From NCBI GenBank assembly GCA_030431355.1, contig JAUIJG010000184.1:1-9976 (forward strand): 9,976 bases of DNA, given 5' to 3'. Within the stretch, counting starts at the first letter, position 1, and the number at the start of each line of letters is the position of its first letter. The notes beneath the pieces were generated by a model. The model was not told the DNA's origin and ran no database searches. It worked only from the letters and a program-made list of their open reading frames with translations. This document shows, piece after piece, positions 1 through 5,463 of this stretch. Position numbers and translations under genes: made by a program. The DNA comes from a bacterium. GTDB lineage: Bacteria > Cyanobacteriota > Vampirovibrionia > Obscuribacterales > Obscuribacteraceae.

Positions 1-25
1 CCCAGTGGAATTGGCTATAAGAAAG

Positions 26-43
26 CTTTATCCATCCATAAAG
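26..43 (-). terminator. Weak hairpin downstream of the MFS gene
   Basis: CTTTAT (26-31) and ATAAAG (38-43) form a perfect 6-bp stem with a 6-nt loop, starting 7 nt past the MFS stop codon on the minus strand. The stem is AT-rich and is followed by CTTTCTTAT rather than a clean T run, so this is at best a weak terminator. The other 49 nt at the left edge hold nothing else I recognise. Confidence 0.22.
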
Positions 44-49
44 AGAAGT

Positions 50-1378
50 CTATCGATCTTGACCGATCCTTTTTCCGGTGGTTGCCGCCAGCAAACCGGC
101 GAATACGGAGGCGACCGCAAGGGCAAGCAAGGAGTCGCCAAAACCATGGGAGTGCTGCTTCACAAGACCGACTATGAATGGACCGGCAAATCCTCCCAGG
201 TTACCCACCGAGTTGATCAGGGCAATACCGGTTGGATGATATTCCAATTTTAAATTGTCTGTGGTGAGCGCCCAAAATGGCCCCACCGAACCCCAGATTC
301 CAAAGGCCGCCAGACACAAGCCCGCCATTTTCAAATAGGCGCTATCAAAGGAGCAGGCGGCAAAGAGTCCGCAAACTGTAATAGCTGCGGCTGCCACCAC
401 ATGAAATTTCCGCTCGGACGTCCTGTCGGAGTTTCCTGCGATTATGAGCATGCCCAGAGCCTGAAACAGGGCAGGAATAGCGGCAAGAAGCGCCGTTGTC
501 GAGTCACTTATATCACCAAAAGTTTTGATAATCTGCGGCAACCAGAGCTGAAATCCGTACATACTTATCGTAAAACAGAAATAGAGCAAGGCGAATCTCC
601 AGACCGCAAGTTGCTTAAGAGTCTCAAGGAACATGTGGTAGGGAGAGTTCCCTCTTTCAGACTCTCTTTTGTCCGCGGCCTCTTTTCCCACCATGGTCGA
701 AATCAACACGGCCTCTTCAGCATCCAGCCACCGGGCCTGTTGCGGTCGGTCAGGCATCATATATAGGACCACCAAACCAAGCAAAACCGCTGGTATTCCG
801 GTGACGATAAACAACCACATCCATCCGGCAATGCCCATGAAGCCATGCATTTCAAGGGCTCTGGCGGAGACTGCGCTGCCTATCAAACCAGCCAGAGGAA
901 TAGCGACCATGAATCGGGCCACCGCTGTTCCATAATAACGCGGCGGGAACCAGTAGGTCAGATAGAAGATCATCCCCGGAAAGAATCCGGCTTCTGCAAT
1001 CCCGAGCAAGAATCTAAGAACAAAAAACTGGAGATGATCCTGTACCAGGCAGATGCAGACCGTGATAAGACCCCAGACCACCATGATGGATGCAATCCAC
1101 TTTCTTGCTCCCCAACGCTCAATAATCAAGTTGCTGGGAATTCCGAATATGCAATAACCGAAGAAGAAAATGCCCGCACCAAATCCAAAGGCTTGATCCG
1201 AGAATCCCAGATCCTGATTCATTTGCAAAGCGGCAAAAGAGACATTGATTCGATCAAGATAGGAGACCACGTACAACACGAGCATAAACGGGATCAAGCG
1301 CCAGGAAACCTTGCGCATCAATTGATCCTGCCGGTCACGATCAATGGCAAACTCTTCTTTATTCAGGTCGGCGCTCAT
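50..1378 (-). CDS. MFS permease, anion:cation symporter (ACS) family
   Basis: A 442-residue inner-membrane secondary transporter of the major facilitator superfamily, of full usual length (430-450). The hydrophobic profile fits 12 helices, with a cytoplasmic loop at about residues 210-258 between the two halves. Family marks are YLDRIN (40-45) in helix 1, motif A IERWGARKW (86-94) after helix 2, the second-half equivalent NSDRTSERK (316-324), and the helix 4 run GIAEAGFFPGM (126-136) followed by YWFPPRY. These match the tartrate/phthalate/hydroxyphenylacetate-type permeases (TtuB-like) of the ACS family, which take up organic anions with protons. The actual substrate cannot be read from sequence. 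The ATG at 1376-1378 is chosen because it gives a normal N-terminus, although the upstream Shine-Dalgarno is weak (GAGATCC). It is divergent from the aldehyde dehydrogenase gene, so co-regulation and a shared catabolic role are plausible but inferred. Confidence 0.9.
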   Translation of the reverse strand: MSADLNKEEFAIDRDRQDQLMRKVSWRLIPFMLVLYVVSYLDRINVSFAALQMNQDLGFSDQAFGFGAGIFFFGYCIFGIPSNLIIERWGARKWIASIMVVWGLITVCICLVQDHLQFFVLRFLLGIAEAGFFPGMIFYLTYWFPPRYYGTAVARFMVAIPLAGLIGSAVSARALEMHGFMGIAGWMWLFIVTGIPAVLLGLVVLYMMPDRPQQARWLDAEEAVLISTMVGKEAADKRESERGNSPYHMFLETLKQLAVWRFALLYFCFTISMYGFQLWLPQIIKTFGDISDSTTALLAAIPALFQALGMLIIAGNSDRTSERKFHVVAAAAITVCGLFAACSFDSAYLKMAGLCLAAFGIWGSVGPFWALTTDNLKLEYHPTGIALINSVGNLGGFAGPFIVGLVKQHSHGFGDSLLALAVASVFAGLLAATTGKRIGQDR

Positions 1379-1402
1379 GGGGATCTCAAATCGGTCAATC
1401 AG

Positions 1403-1432
1403 GATATAAGGTTAGACCAGAGAGGATGTCAT
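1403..1432 (-). promoter_or_regulatory. Candidate sigma70-type promoter for the MFS gene
   Basis: Read on the minus strand, ATGACA (-35; 1427-1432, 5/6 to consensus) is separated by 18 nt from TATATC (-10; 1403-1408, 4/6). It lies 25 nt before the MFS start codon, so the leader would be short. This is a match by eye only. Confidence 0.3.
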
Positions 1433-1445
1433 TACAACTTCTCGG

Positions 1446-1512
1446 CGATTCTAATGATCTGCTCAATTACAATCTTGTACAATCGCTAAGCCGATTCTAT
1501 CTTGCATGATCT
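1446..1512. promoter_or_regulatory. Repeat-rich putative operator between divergent MFS and ALDH genes
   Basis: Several short repeats cluster here. TACAATC occurs at 1468-1474 and 1478-1484, exactly one helical turn (10 bp) apart. The palindrome TTGTACAA is at 1475-1482. AATCG (1481-1485) and CGATT (1492-1496) form an inverted repeat. CGATTCTA occurs at 1446-1453 and 1492-1499, and ATGATCT at 1454-1460 and 1506-1512. A weak plus-strand promoter overlaps them: TTGTAC (1475-1480), 17 nt, TATCTT (1498-1503). A TTGTACAA core resembles some GntR-family operators, but no regulator gene is in the window, so the factor is unknown. The 207-bp spacer 1379-1585 contains no gene I can support. Confidence 0.35.
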
Positions 1513-1524
1513 AAATCAGCTTGC

Positions 1525-1551
1525 TTGTTCCGGCAGGGGTCTTTGTATAGT
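1525..1551 (+). promoter_or_regulatory. Alternative weak promoter for the ALDH gene
   Basis: TATAGT (1546-1551, 5/6 to the -10 consensus) is preceded by TTGTTC (1525-1530) at a short 15-nt spacing. It would start RNA about 25-30 nt before the ALDH start codon. The -10 is better than that of the candidate at 1475-1503, but the spacing is worse. Confidence 0.22.
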
Positions 1552-1585
1552 CCAGACGCTTCCGCTCAGAAAGAGGAATCAGAAT

Positions 1586-3043
1586 ATGCATGAACTGAAA
1601 ACAGAATCCGGCAAGAACACTAAAGAGATAGAAGTATTCAATCCGGCTACGGAAGAAAAACTCGGCTCGGTTCCTTACAGCACCACGGAAGATGTTTTAA
1701 AAGCTATAGAAGCAGCCGACAAAAATTTTAAAAGATGGAAAGACACATCGGCTAATGAACGGGCGGAAATGCTCCATGCCGCCGCCGGCAAAATGCGCCA
1801 ACACCAGGAAAAGCTAATCGAATTATTGACCCTGGAACAGGGTAAGGCTATCCCGGAAAATGAAGAAGAGATGGAATGGGTTATAAACACCTTCGACTAC
1901 TATGCCGAACTTGGTCGCCATGAAAGAGGAAGAGTCTTACCTTCCAACGAACCCTCCCAGCTAAATATAGTAGTGAAAGAGCCCTACGGTGTGGTCGCCT
2001 GTATTTTGCCCTGGAACTATCCGCTCCTGCTTCTCGCCTGGAAGATAGCACCGGCTCTGGCCGCCGGCAACACTGTGGTGATCAAACCGAGCGAGTTGAC
2101 TCCTCTTTCCACCATGTACATGATGGAACACTGCCTGGATCATTTCCCCAAAGGGGTTATCGGAATAGTCAACGGAGAGGGTAAAGACGTTGGAGAGACC
2201 CTCGTTACCCATCCGGCTGTTCGAGTAATTGCCTTCACCGGTAGTGTCGCTACCGGTCAGAGAATCGCCAGCCTTGCCGCCCCGAAGATGAAGAAGCTGC
2301 ATCTGGAGCTAGGCGGAAAAGATGCCTTTGTTATAGCCGAAGACGCAGATCCGGAAATCACGGCAAAAGCTCTGGCCTATTCTGCCCTGGCCAATGCCGG
2401 CCAGGTATGTACCTCCACCGAGAGAGTCTATCTCCCGGGCAAAAGGAAGAAGGAGTTCACTGAAGCGATTGTTGAATTCGTCAAAACCTTAAAACTTGGA
2501 CCCGGTATCGATCGAACAACGGATATCGGTCCCATGATCGGTGCCAGCTATCGGGAAAAGGTAGTCGACCATGTGAACGAAGCCAAATCCCGGGGAGCCA
2601 AAATTCTCACCGGGGGTCAGTGCCCTAAAGATATGGATAAAGGCTACTTTTTCGAACCCACGGTAATAGCCGAAGCAAACCACTCCATGAAAATCATGAG
2701 GGAAGAGACCTTCGGACCGACCATTCCCTTAATGGAATACTCCAACTTCGAGGAAGCCATCGACCTGGTCAACGATTCCGAATTTGGCCTGGGAGCCTGC
2801 CTGCTCTCCAGCGACCCGATGAAAGCCAAGCTCTTTTTCGAAGACGTGAAAGCCGGAACTATCTGGATTAATGATCCCCTGACCGACAACTATGCCGGTC
2901 CTTTCGGAGGTATGAAACTCAGCGGCGGAGCCCGAGAGCTTGGCCAGGAAGGGCTGGACGGATTCCGAGAGGTCAAACATGTCCACTGGGAATTCGCTAC
3001 TTCGGCAAAATCCTACTGGTTCCCTTATAAAGGCGACAACTAG
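1586..3043 (+). CDS. NAD(P)-dependent aldehyde dehydrogenase
   Basis: A 485-residue cytoplasmic enzyme of the aldehyde dehydrogenase superfamily, oxidising an aldehyde to a carboxylate with NAD(P)+. The active site is complete: Asn144 in PWNYP, Lys167 in VIKPSE for cofactor binding, general-base Glu241 in LELGGK, and nucleophile Cys275 in GQVCTST. EETFGP and the C-terminal GGMKLSG block are also present. The protein ends in WFPY, as in several betaine-aldehyde or succinate-semialdehyde-like members, but the substrate is not determinable. The glycine-rich C-terminal motif reads SGGARELG where SGxGRELG is usual, a mild change. The ATG at 1586 is chosen because AAGAGGAA (1571-1578) sits 7 nt upstream and the protein then starts as family members do. 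An in-frame TTG at 1502 would add 28 unlike residues with no ribosome site. It is divergent from the MFS permease. Confidence 0.93.
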   Translation: MHELKTESGKNTKEIEVFNPATEEKLGSVPYSTTEDVLKAIEAADKNFKRWKDTSANERAEMLHAAAGKMRQHQEKLIELLTLEQGKAIPENEEEMEWVINTFDYYAELGRHERGRVLPSNEPSQLNIVVKEPYGVVACILPWNYPLLLLAWKIAPALAAGNTVVIKPSELTPLSTMYMMEHCLDHFPKGVIGIVNGEGKDVGETLVTHPAVRVIAFTGSVATGQRIASLAAPKMKKLHLELGGKDAFVIAEDADPEITAKALAYSALANAGQVCTSTERVYLPGKRKKEFTEAIVEFVKTLKLGPGIDRTTDIGPMIGASYREKVVDHVNEAKSRGAKILTGGQCPKDMDKGYFFEPTVIAEANHSMKIMREETFGPTIPLMEYSNFEEAIDLVNDSEFGLGACLLSSDPMKAKLFFEDVKAGTIWINDPLTDNYAGPFGGMKLSGGARELGQEGLDGFREVKHVHWEFATSAKSYWFPYKGDN

Positions 3044-3073
3044 TTTTCTTTCACCAAAATTTCAAATTCTCTT

Positions 3074-3108
3074 TTCATCCTCACAGTTTCATACTTTTGA
3101 AGGATGGA
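3074..3108 (+). terminator. Possible ALDH transcription terminator hairpin
   Basis: TTCATCCT (3074-3081) pairs with AGGATGGA (3101-3108), 8 bp including one G-U, across a 19-nt loop. It is followed by TTTAATCT rather than a solid T run. It lies 30 nt past the ALDH stop. The large loop and broken T tract make it weak. Confidence 0.25.
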
Positions 3109-3147
3109 TTTAATCTCTGGCCGGGGCTAGGATAGAGACAGATTTGG

Positions 3148-3224
3148 TATATAAAATAATAGAGAGTATGGCGGCTGATGCCGCCCCAGGCGCCCAGGAA
3201 TCGCAACCCCATTTTTGGGGAGGA
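3148..3224 (+). promoter_or_regulatory. Hairpin-rich leader of the 62-residue small gene
   Basis: An AT-rich stretch TATATAAAATAAT (3148-3160) contains a -10-like TAAAAT (3152-3157), with no good -35 seen. It is followed by a perfect GC hairpin GGCGGC-TGAT-GCCGCC (3170-3185), a GGCGCC palindrome (3189-3194), and CCCC-ATTTTT-GGGG (3207-3220). The right arm of the last hairpin is the first part of the ribosome binding site GGGGAGGA (3217-3224), so folding could hide it. A regulatory role is inferred from layout only. Confidence 0.35.
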
Positions 3225-3257
3225 AACCCATGCAGGAATCATTTGTACCTTCAGTAA
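3168..3257 (+). CDS. Possible 29-residue upstream ORF
   Basis: ATG at 3168 opens 29 codons ending with TAA at 3255-3257. It runs through the leader hairpins and overlaps the start of the 62-residue gene by 28 nt in another frame. Its start codon is 2 nt before the GGCGGC hairpin arm. Only a poor AGAGAG precedes it, very close to the ATG. The first residues are alanine-rich (five Ala in the first nine), which fits GC-rich structured DNA as well as coding. It could be a leader peptide coupling translation to the next gene, or chance. I recognise no homolog. Confidence 0.15.
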   Translation: MAADAAPGAQESQPHFWGGNPCRNHLYLQ

Positions 3258-3418
3258 ATTCAAACAAGCAAAAGACAGTCAAAGAAGAAAGTACGAAACA
3301 GGCTAAAAATCAAAAGAATTGCGGAGACGATGTTTGCGCTGTTGACTGGACTCCCGCTCAGGGAGCCAAAAGAGCCACAAACATAGCCCTCAACTCTCCC
3401 CAGAAAAGACCGAACTGA
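3230..3418 (+). CDS. Small hypothetical protein, 62 residues
   Basis: I do not recognise this protein. It is 62 residues, very polar and Lys/Gln/Asn-rich in the first half (about residues 10-29), with no signal peptide or membrane segment. In the middle are two cysteines in NCGDDVCAVDW, spaced five apart, followed by a short basic C-terminus. The ATG at 3230 is preferred over an in-frame TTG at 3215 because the strong site GGGGAGGA (3217-3224) lies 5 nt before it. It is preceded by a hairpin-rich leader and followed after 78 nt by the CHAD gene on the same strand, so the two may be co-transcribed. Support is the ribosome site and codon appearance only; it may be a non-coding stretch. Confidence 0.45.
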   Translation: MQESFVPSVNSNKQKTVKEESTKQAKNQKNCGDDVCAVDWTPAQGAKRATNIALNSPQKRPN

Positions 3419-3421
3419 CAG

Positions 3422-3498
3422 ATATCGCTGGCGACCATTCCGATACTGCGGCTTAGAGCTTCACCAGCTCCTGAACATGCTATGTAAGCCAGCAATAT
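3422..3498 (+). repeat. 11-bp imperfect inverted repeat covering the CHAD start codon
   Basis: ATATCGCTGGC (3422-3432) is complementary to GCCAGCAATAT (3488-3498) at 10 of 11 positions; C3426 opposite A3494 is the one mismatch. The right arm includes the first two bases of the CHAD ATG (3497-3499). Between the arms is a smaller hairpin, GAGCT (3456-3460) with AGCTC (3466-3470). If formed in the mRNA, the long stem would hide the CHAD start region, which also lacks a clear Shine-Dalgarno. It could instead be chance or a remnant of a very small mobile element. Confidence 0.4.
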
Positions 3499-4420
3499 GA
3501 GTTACCGACTTAACATAGAAGAATCAGTAGAGGCCGGCTGTAAGCGTATTGCCCATGAGCAACTGGATAAAACTCTCGACGAGCTCAAAAACGATGAGTT
3601 GGACAGGCATAAAACAGTCCATCAAGTAAGAAAACGATGCAAGAAACTGCGGGGACTGCTCAGGCTCATTCGCCTCAGTCTCGATGATTCGGTTTATAAA
3701 AGAGAAAATGCCTGGTATCGTGATGCAGCCCGCAGTCTATCCTATGTTCGGGATGCACATTCTCTGGTGGAGACCAATGAGGACTTACTCAAACACTTCA
3801 AAGATCAGCTACAGACAGAATCCTTTCGGTCGATAAGAAAGAAATTGGTTGACCGGCGCGTCCGGGTGACTGACGAAGAGGTCGGCTTAGCAGAAGAGCT
3901 GGAGAATTTTTCCCAAAAGATGGTCGAAGCTAAAATGAGAGTCGACAGCTGGAAGATCGAGGGAAAAGGCTTTGATGCGATGAATTCAGGTCTTGAAAAA
4001 AGCTACGCCCGCGCCAGGGATGCTATGGAAGCTGCCTATAAAGAGCCCTCGGCTGAGAACTTCCATGAATGGCGTAAAAGGACAAAGTACCACTGGTACC
4101 ATCTCCGACTATTGAGACGGATCTGGTCTCCGGTGATGAGAGTGCGGCTCAATGCAGCAAAAGAACTATCCGATTTCCTCGGTGATGATCACGATCTAGC
4201 CGTGCTCCGGGAGACTATTACCAAAGAACCGGATGACTACGGAAGCAAGAGGGATATTCAGGCTTTCGTGGCACTGTTAGACAGGCGTCGAGAGCAGCTC
4301 CAGATCTGGGCAAAACCGCTGGGACAAAGACTCTTCTGCGAGACATCGAAAGAACATTCACAGCGACTGAGTAGCTATTGGAATGCCTGGCAATTAGAGA
4401 GTTCCCAGATCAGTTTTTAA
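3497..4420 (+). CDS. CHAD-domain protein (polyphosphate-associated)
   Basis: A 307-residue soluble, highly charged, alpha-helical protein that is essentially one CHAD domain (conserved histidine alpha-helical domain). The two-fold internal layout is visible: VHQVRKRCKKLRGLLRL (41-57) and YRDAARSLSYVRDA (74-87) in the first half, then FHEWRKRTKYHWYHLRLL (189-206) and LSDFLGDDHDLAVL (224-237) in the second. The His/Arg/Lys-rich helices line a basic pore, and the family binds inorganic polyphosphate; some members locate to polyphosphate granules. There is no CYTH domain, with which CHAD is often fused, so this is a stand-alone form and probably a binding or granule protein rather than an enzyme. 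The start is set by the family-like N-terminus MSYRLNIEESV, not by a ribosome site, which is poor. It is convergent with the gene at 4451-4849. Confidence 0.9.
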   Translation: MSYRLNIEESVEAGCKRIAHEQLDKTLDELKNDELDRHKTVHQVRKRCKKLRGLLRLIRLSLDDSVYKRENAWYRDAARSLSYVRDAHSLVETNEDLLKHFKDQLQTESFRSIRKKLVDRRVRVTDEEVGLAEELENFSQKMVEAKMRVDSWKIEGKGFDAMNSGLEKSYARARDAMEAAYKEPSAENFHEWRKRTKYHWYHLRLLRRIWSPVMRVRLNAAKELSDFLGDDHDLAVLRETITKEPDDYGSKRDIQAFVALLDRRREQLQIWAKPLGQRLFCETSKEHSQRLSSYWNAWQLESSQISF

Positions 4421-4423
4421 GCC

Positions 4424-4468
4424 GAGAGCCTTAAAAAGACCAATTGGAAATCAGCTCTTTTCGCTCTC
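4424..4468. terminator. Possible bidirectional hairpin between convergent genes
   Basis: GAGAGC (4424-4429) pairs with GCTCTC (4463-4468), and inside it AAAAGA (4434-4439) pairs with TCTTTT (4456-4461). The arms are interrupted by a small asymmetric internal loop. The structure spans the 30-nt gap between the two convergent stop codons and runs into the last codons of the minus-strand gene. No proper T tract follows on either strand, so termination is only a guess from position. Confidence 0.22.
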
Positions 4469-4849
4469 TCCCAAAATCGCTATCTCCGAATTACTCTCAA
4501 GAGCCGATTTAAGCAAGTCAAAAAGCTTCTTCTCTTCCACCTTGCCTACCTTTTTTCGACCCCACTGCCAGGGCTTGAGAAACAGGAAGGGAATTTCATG
4601 GTTACAGGACAGAAACCAGGTCTGCTCTTCCGCGTAGGAGACACAGATCCATATTGGTTCTCCACTTCTTTGAAGCCAGAAGCCCCATCCATAATCTTCC
4701 TGGATAGGCTCATCACTTTCAATTCCCTGGTCTGCCAGCCGCTCTTTTAACCATAGACAAAAAGCGCTGCCGGGATGGCCGTTCGAATACTCCAGATCGC
4801 CTTCAGGCTCCGTGGGAAACATAGCGGTTTTCAATTCCAGGGTGAGCAA
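4451..4849 (-). CDS. Uncharacterised conserved-looking protein, 132 residues
   Basis: I cannot assign a function. It is a soluble 132-residue protein with no signal peptide or membrane helix. Features are an N-terminal LELKTAMFPTEPEGD (4-18), an amphipathic stretch around CLWLKERLADQGI (31-43), the aromatic motif EDYGWGFWL (51-59), and PIWICVSYAEE (65-75), then a lysine-rich C-terminal segment. From memory, the arrangement FPTEPE ... EDYGWGFW ... WI recurs in short uncharacterised proteins of diverse bacteria. The TTG start at 4847-4849 is preferred because AAGGAC (4856-4861) lies 6 nt upstream and it keeps the N-terminal strand; the first in-frame ATG (4820-4822) would give 123 residues. It lies beyond the operon terminator and seems to have its own promoter. 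Confidence 0.7.
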   Translation of the reverse strand: MLTLELKTAMFPTEPEGDLEYSNGHPGSAFCLWLKERLADQGIESDEPIQEDYGWGFWLQRSGEPIWICVSYAEEQTWFLSCNHEIPFLFLKPWQWGRKKVGKVEEKKLFDLLKSALESNSEIAILGESEKS

Positions 4850-4893
4850 ACTAACGTCCTTATCTTATTCAGGGAGATCAAAAATCTTCAACC

Positions 4894-4923
4894 ACTATAC
4901 CCAAAAACTGGCCAGAGTTTCAG
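4894..4923 (-). promoter_or_regulatory. Candidate promoter for the 132-residue gene
   Basis: On the minus strand, CTGAAA (4918-4923, 4/6 to the -35 consensus) is followed after 18 nt by TATAGT (4894-4899, 5/6 to the -10). It sits just past the terminator at 4931-4973 and about 45 nt before the TTG start, as expected for an independently transcribed gene. Confidence 0.4.
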
Positions 4924-4930
4924 CTCCACC

Positions 4931-4973
4931 AAATAAAAATCGGAGCGCTCCACATACAAGCAGGAGCACTCCG
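4931..4973 (-). terminator. Rho-independent terminator of the cimA-leuCDB operon
   Basis: The arms 4963-4973 and 4941-4951 form an 11-bp stem with an 11-nt loop. Read on the minus strand they are CGGAGTGCTCC and GGAGCGCTCCG, fully paired with one U-G. On the plus strand the same position is a C-A mismatch. The minus-strand stem is followed at once by ATTTTTATTT (4940-4931). It begins 41 nt after the stop of the last operon gene, so both pairing and tail point to minus-strand termination. Confidence 0.8.
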
Positions 4974-5014
4974 AAAAAATTTTTCTTACAGATTATAGAC
5001 GGACAAAAATCAAA

Positions 5015-5389
5015 TTACGCACTCTCCGGCAGCGCCAGCTCATCGGAATATCTACCGAAGGCTCTAATACCGGACTCATCAACTTCCACACAACAAGCAT
5101 CATCACTTACTTTCCAGCAATCCCAGTAATTACGGATTACCCAACCATTGAAATCTTCGGACTCGACTCTTCGCCAGTTCCAACCATCGGTGCGGTCGAT
5201 ACTGCATATGGAGCCTTCTTTTCCATACTCGAAATGATAAAAGGGATCAAAGTCGGTATAGCGATATGAGGTGATTCTCTCTGAGGAATCGCGAACTATG
5301 GTGGCACCGTTGGAGTTTCGATATCGTCGCTCCCCGTTGCCGCGGCTACAGCTATAGTTGTGCATTCGACCGTTATTAGATCCGTACAT
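5015..5389 (-). CDS. Small YD-repeat-like hypothetical protein, 124 residues
   Basis: A 124-residue protein of unknown function with no signal peptide or membrane helix. Residues 31-69 read like one YD/RHS repeat unit: VRDSSERITSYRY (32-44), then FEYGKEGSICSIDRTDG (53-69), the beta-hairpin pattern Y-D-x-x-G-R-I-T with a following glycine turn. A Trp-rich part follows: WNWRRV, NGWVIRNYWDCW (81-92). It has five cysteines (14, 62, 91, 99, 100) and a polar, Arg/Asn/Gly-rich N-terminus. I associate such YD-plus-tryptophan proteins with Obscuribacterales-type genomes, a recollection I could not check. The ATG at 5389 has an excellent ribosome site, AAAAGGAGA, about 7 nt upstream. It is the last gene before the operon terminator, 74 nt after leuB with no convincing terminator between, so co-transcription with leuB is likely. 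Confidence 0.72.
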   Translation of the reverse strand: MYGSNNGRMHNYSCSRGNGERRYRNSNGATIVRDSSERITSYRYTDFDPFYHFEYGKEGSICSIDRTDGWNWRRVESEDFNGWVIRNYWDCWKVSDDACCVEVDESGIRAFGRYSDELALPESA

Positions 5390-5463
5390 GATGATTCTCC
5401 TTTTGTCAGTGATTAATTAGATGGTGATTCGTTGGACAAAAAATTCTTGATTCAAAAAATGCT

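Noticed and set aside
279..290. Loss of the histidine in the LeuB NAD-loop motif (protein residues 279-290; gene at 5464-6588)
   Set aside because: The GGSA form without histidine is also found in E. coli-type LeuB, so it is a normal family variant rather than a defect.
845..1489. 214-codon open frame on the plus strand opposite the MFS gene
   Set aside because: It is antisense to a clear 12-helix permease; its translation is low-complexity polar sequence without a recognisable family, and it has no good ribosome site.
1502..1585. 28-codon N-terminal extension of the ALDH from TTG at 1502
   Set aside because: No ribosome site, residues unlike the family, and it would run through the promoter-like elements; the ATG at 1586 has AAGAGGAA 7 nt upstream.
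1961..2302. 113-codon open frame on the minus strand inside the ALDH gene
   Set aside because: Shadow of the conserved ALDH cofactor-binding region; no ribosome site or family match.
3419..3496. Minus-strand open stretch running through the gap before the CHAD gene and into the 62-residue gene
   Set aside because: It has no start codon with a ribosome site and ends at a stop after about 46 codons; the plus-strand small ORF is better supported.
5390..5463. AT-rich gap after leuB as an operon terminator
   Set aside because: There are T runs and a very weak TTGAATCAA palindrome, but no stem of useful length; the convincing terminator is further on at 4931-4973.
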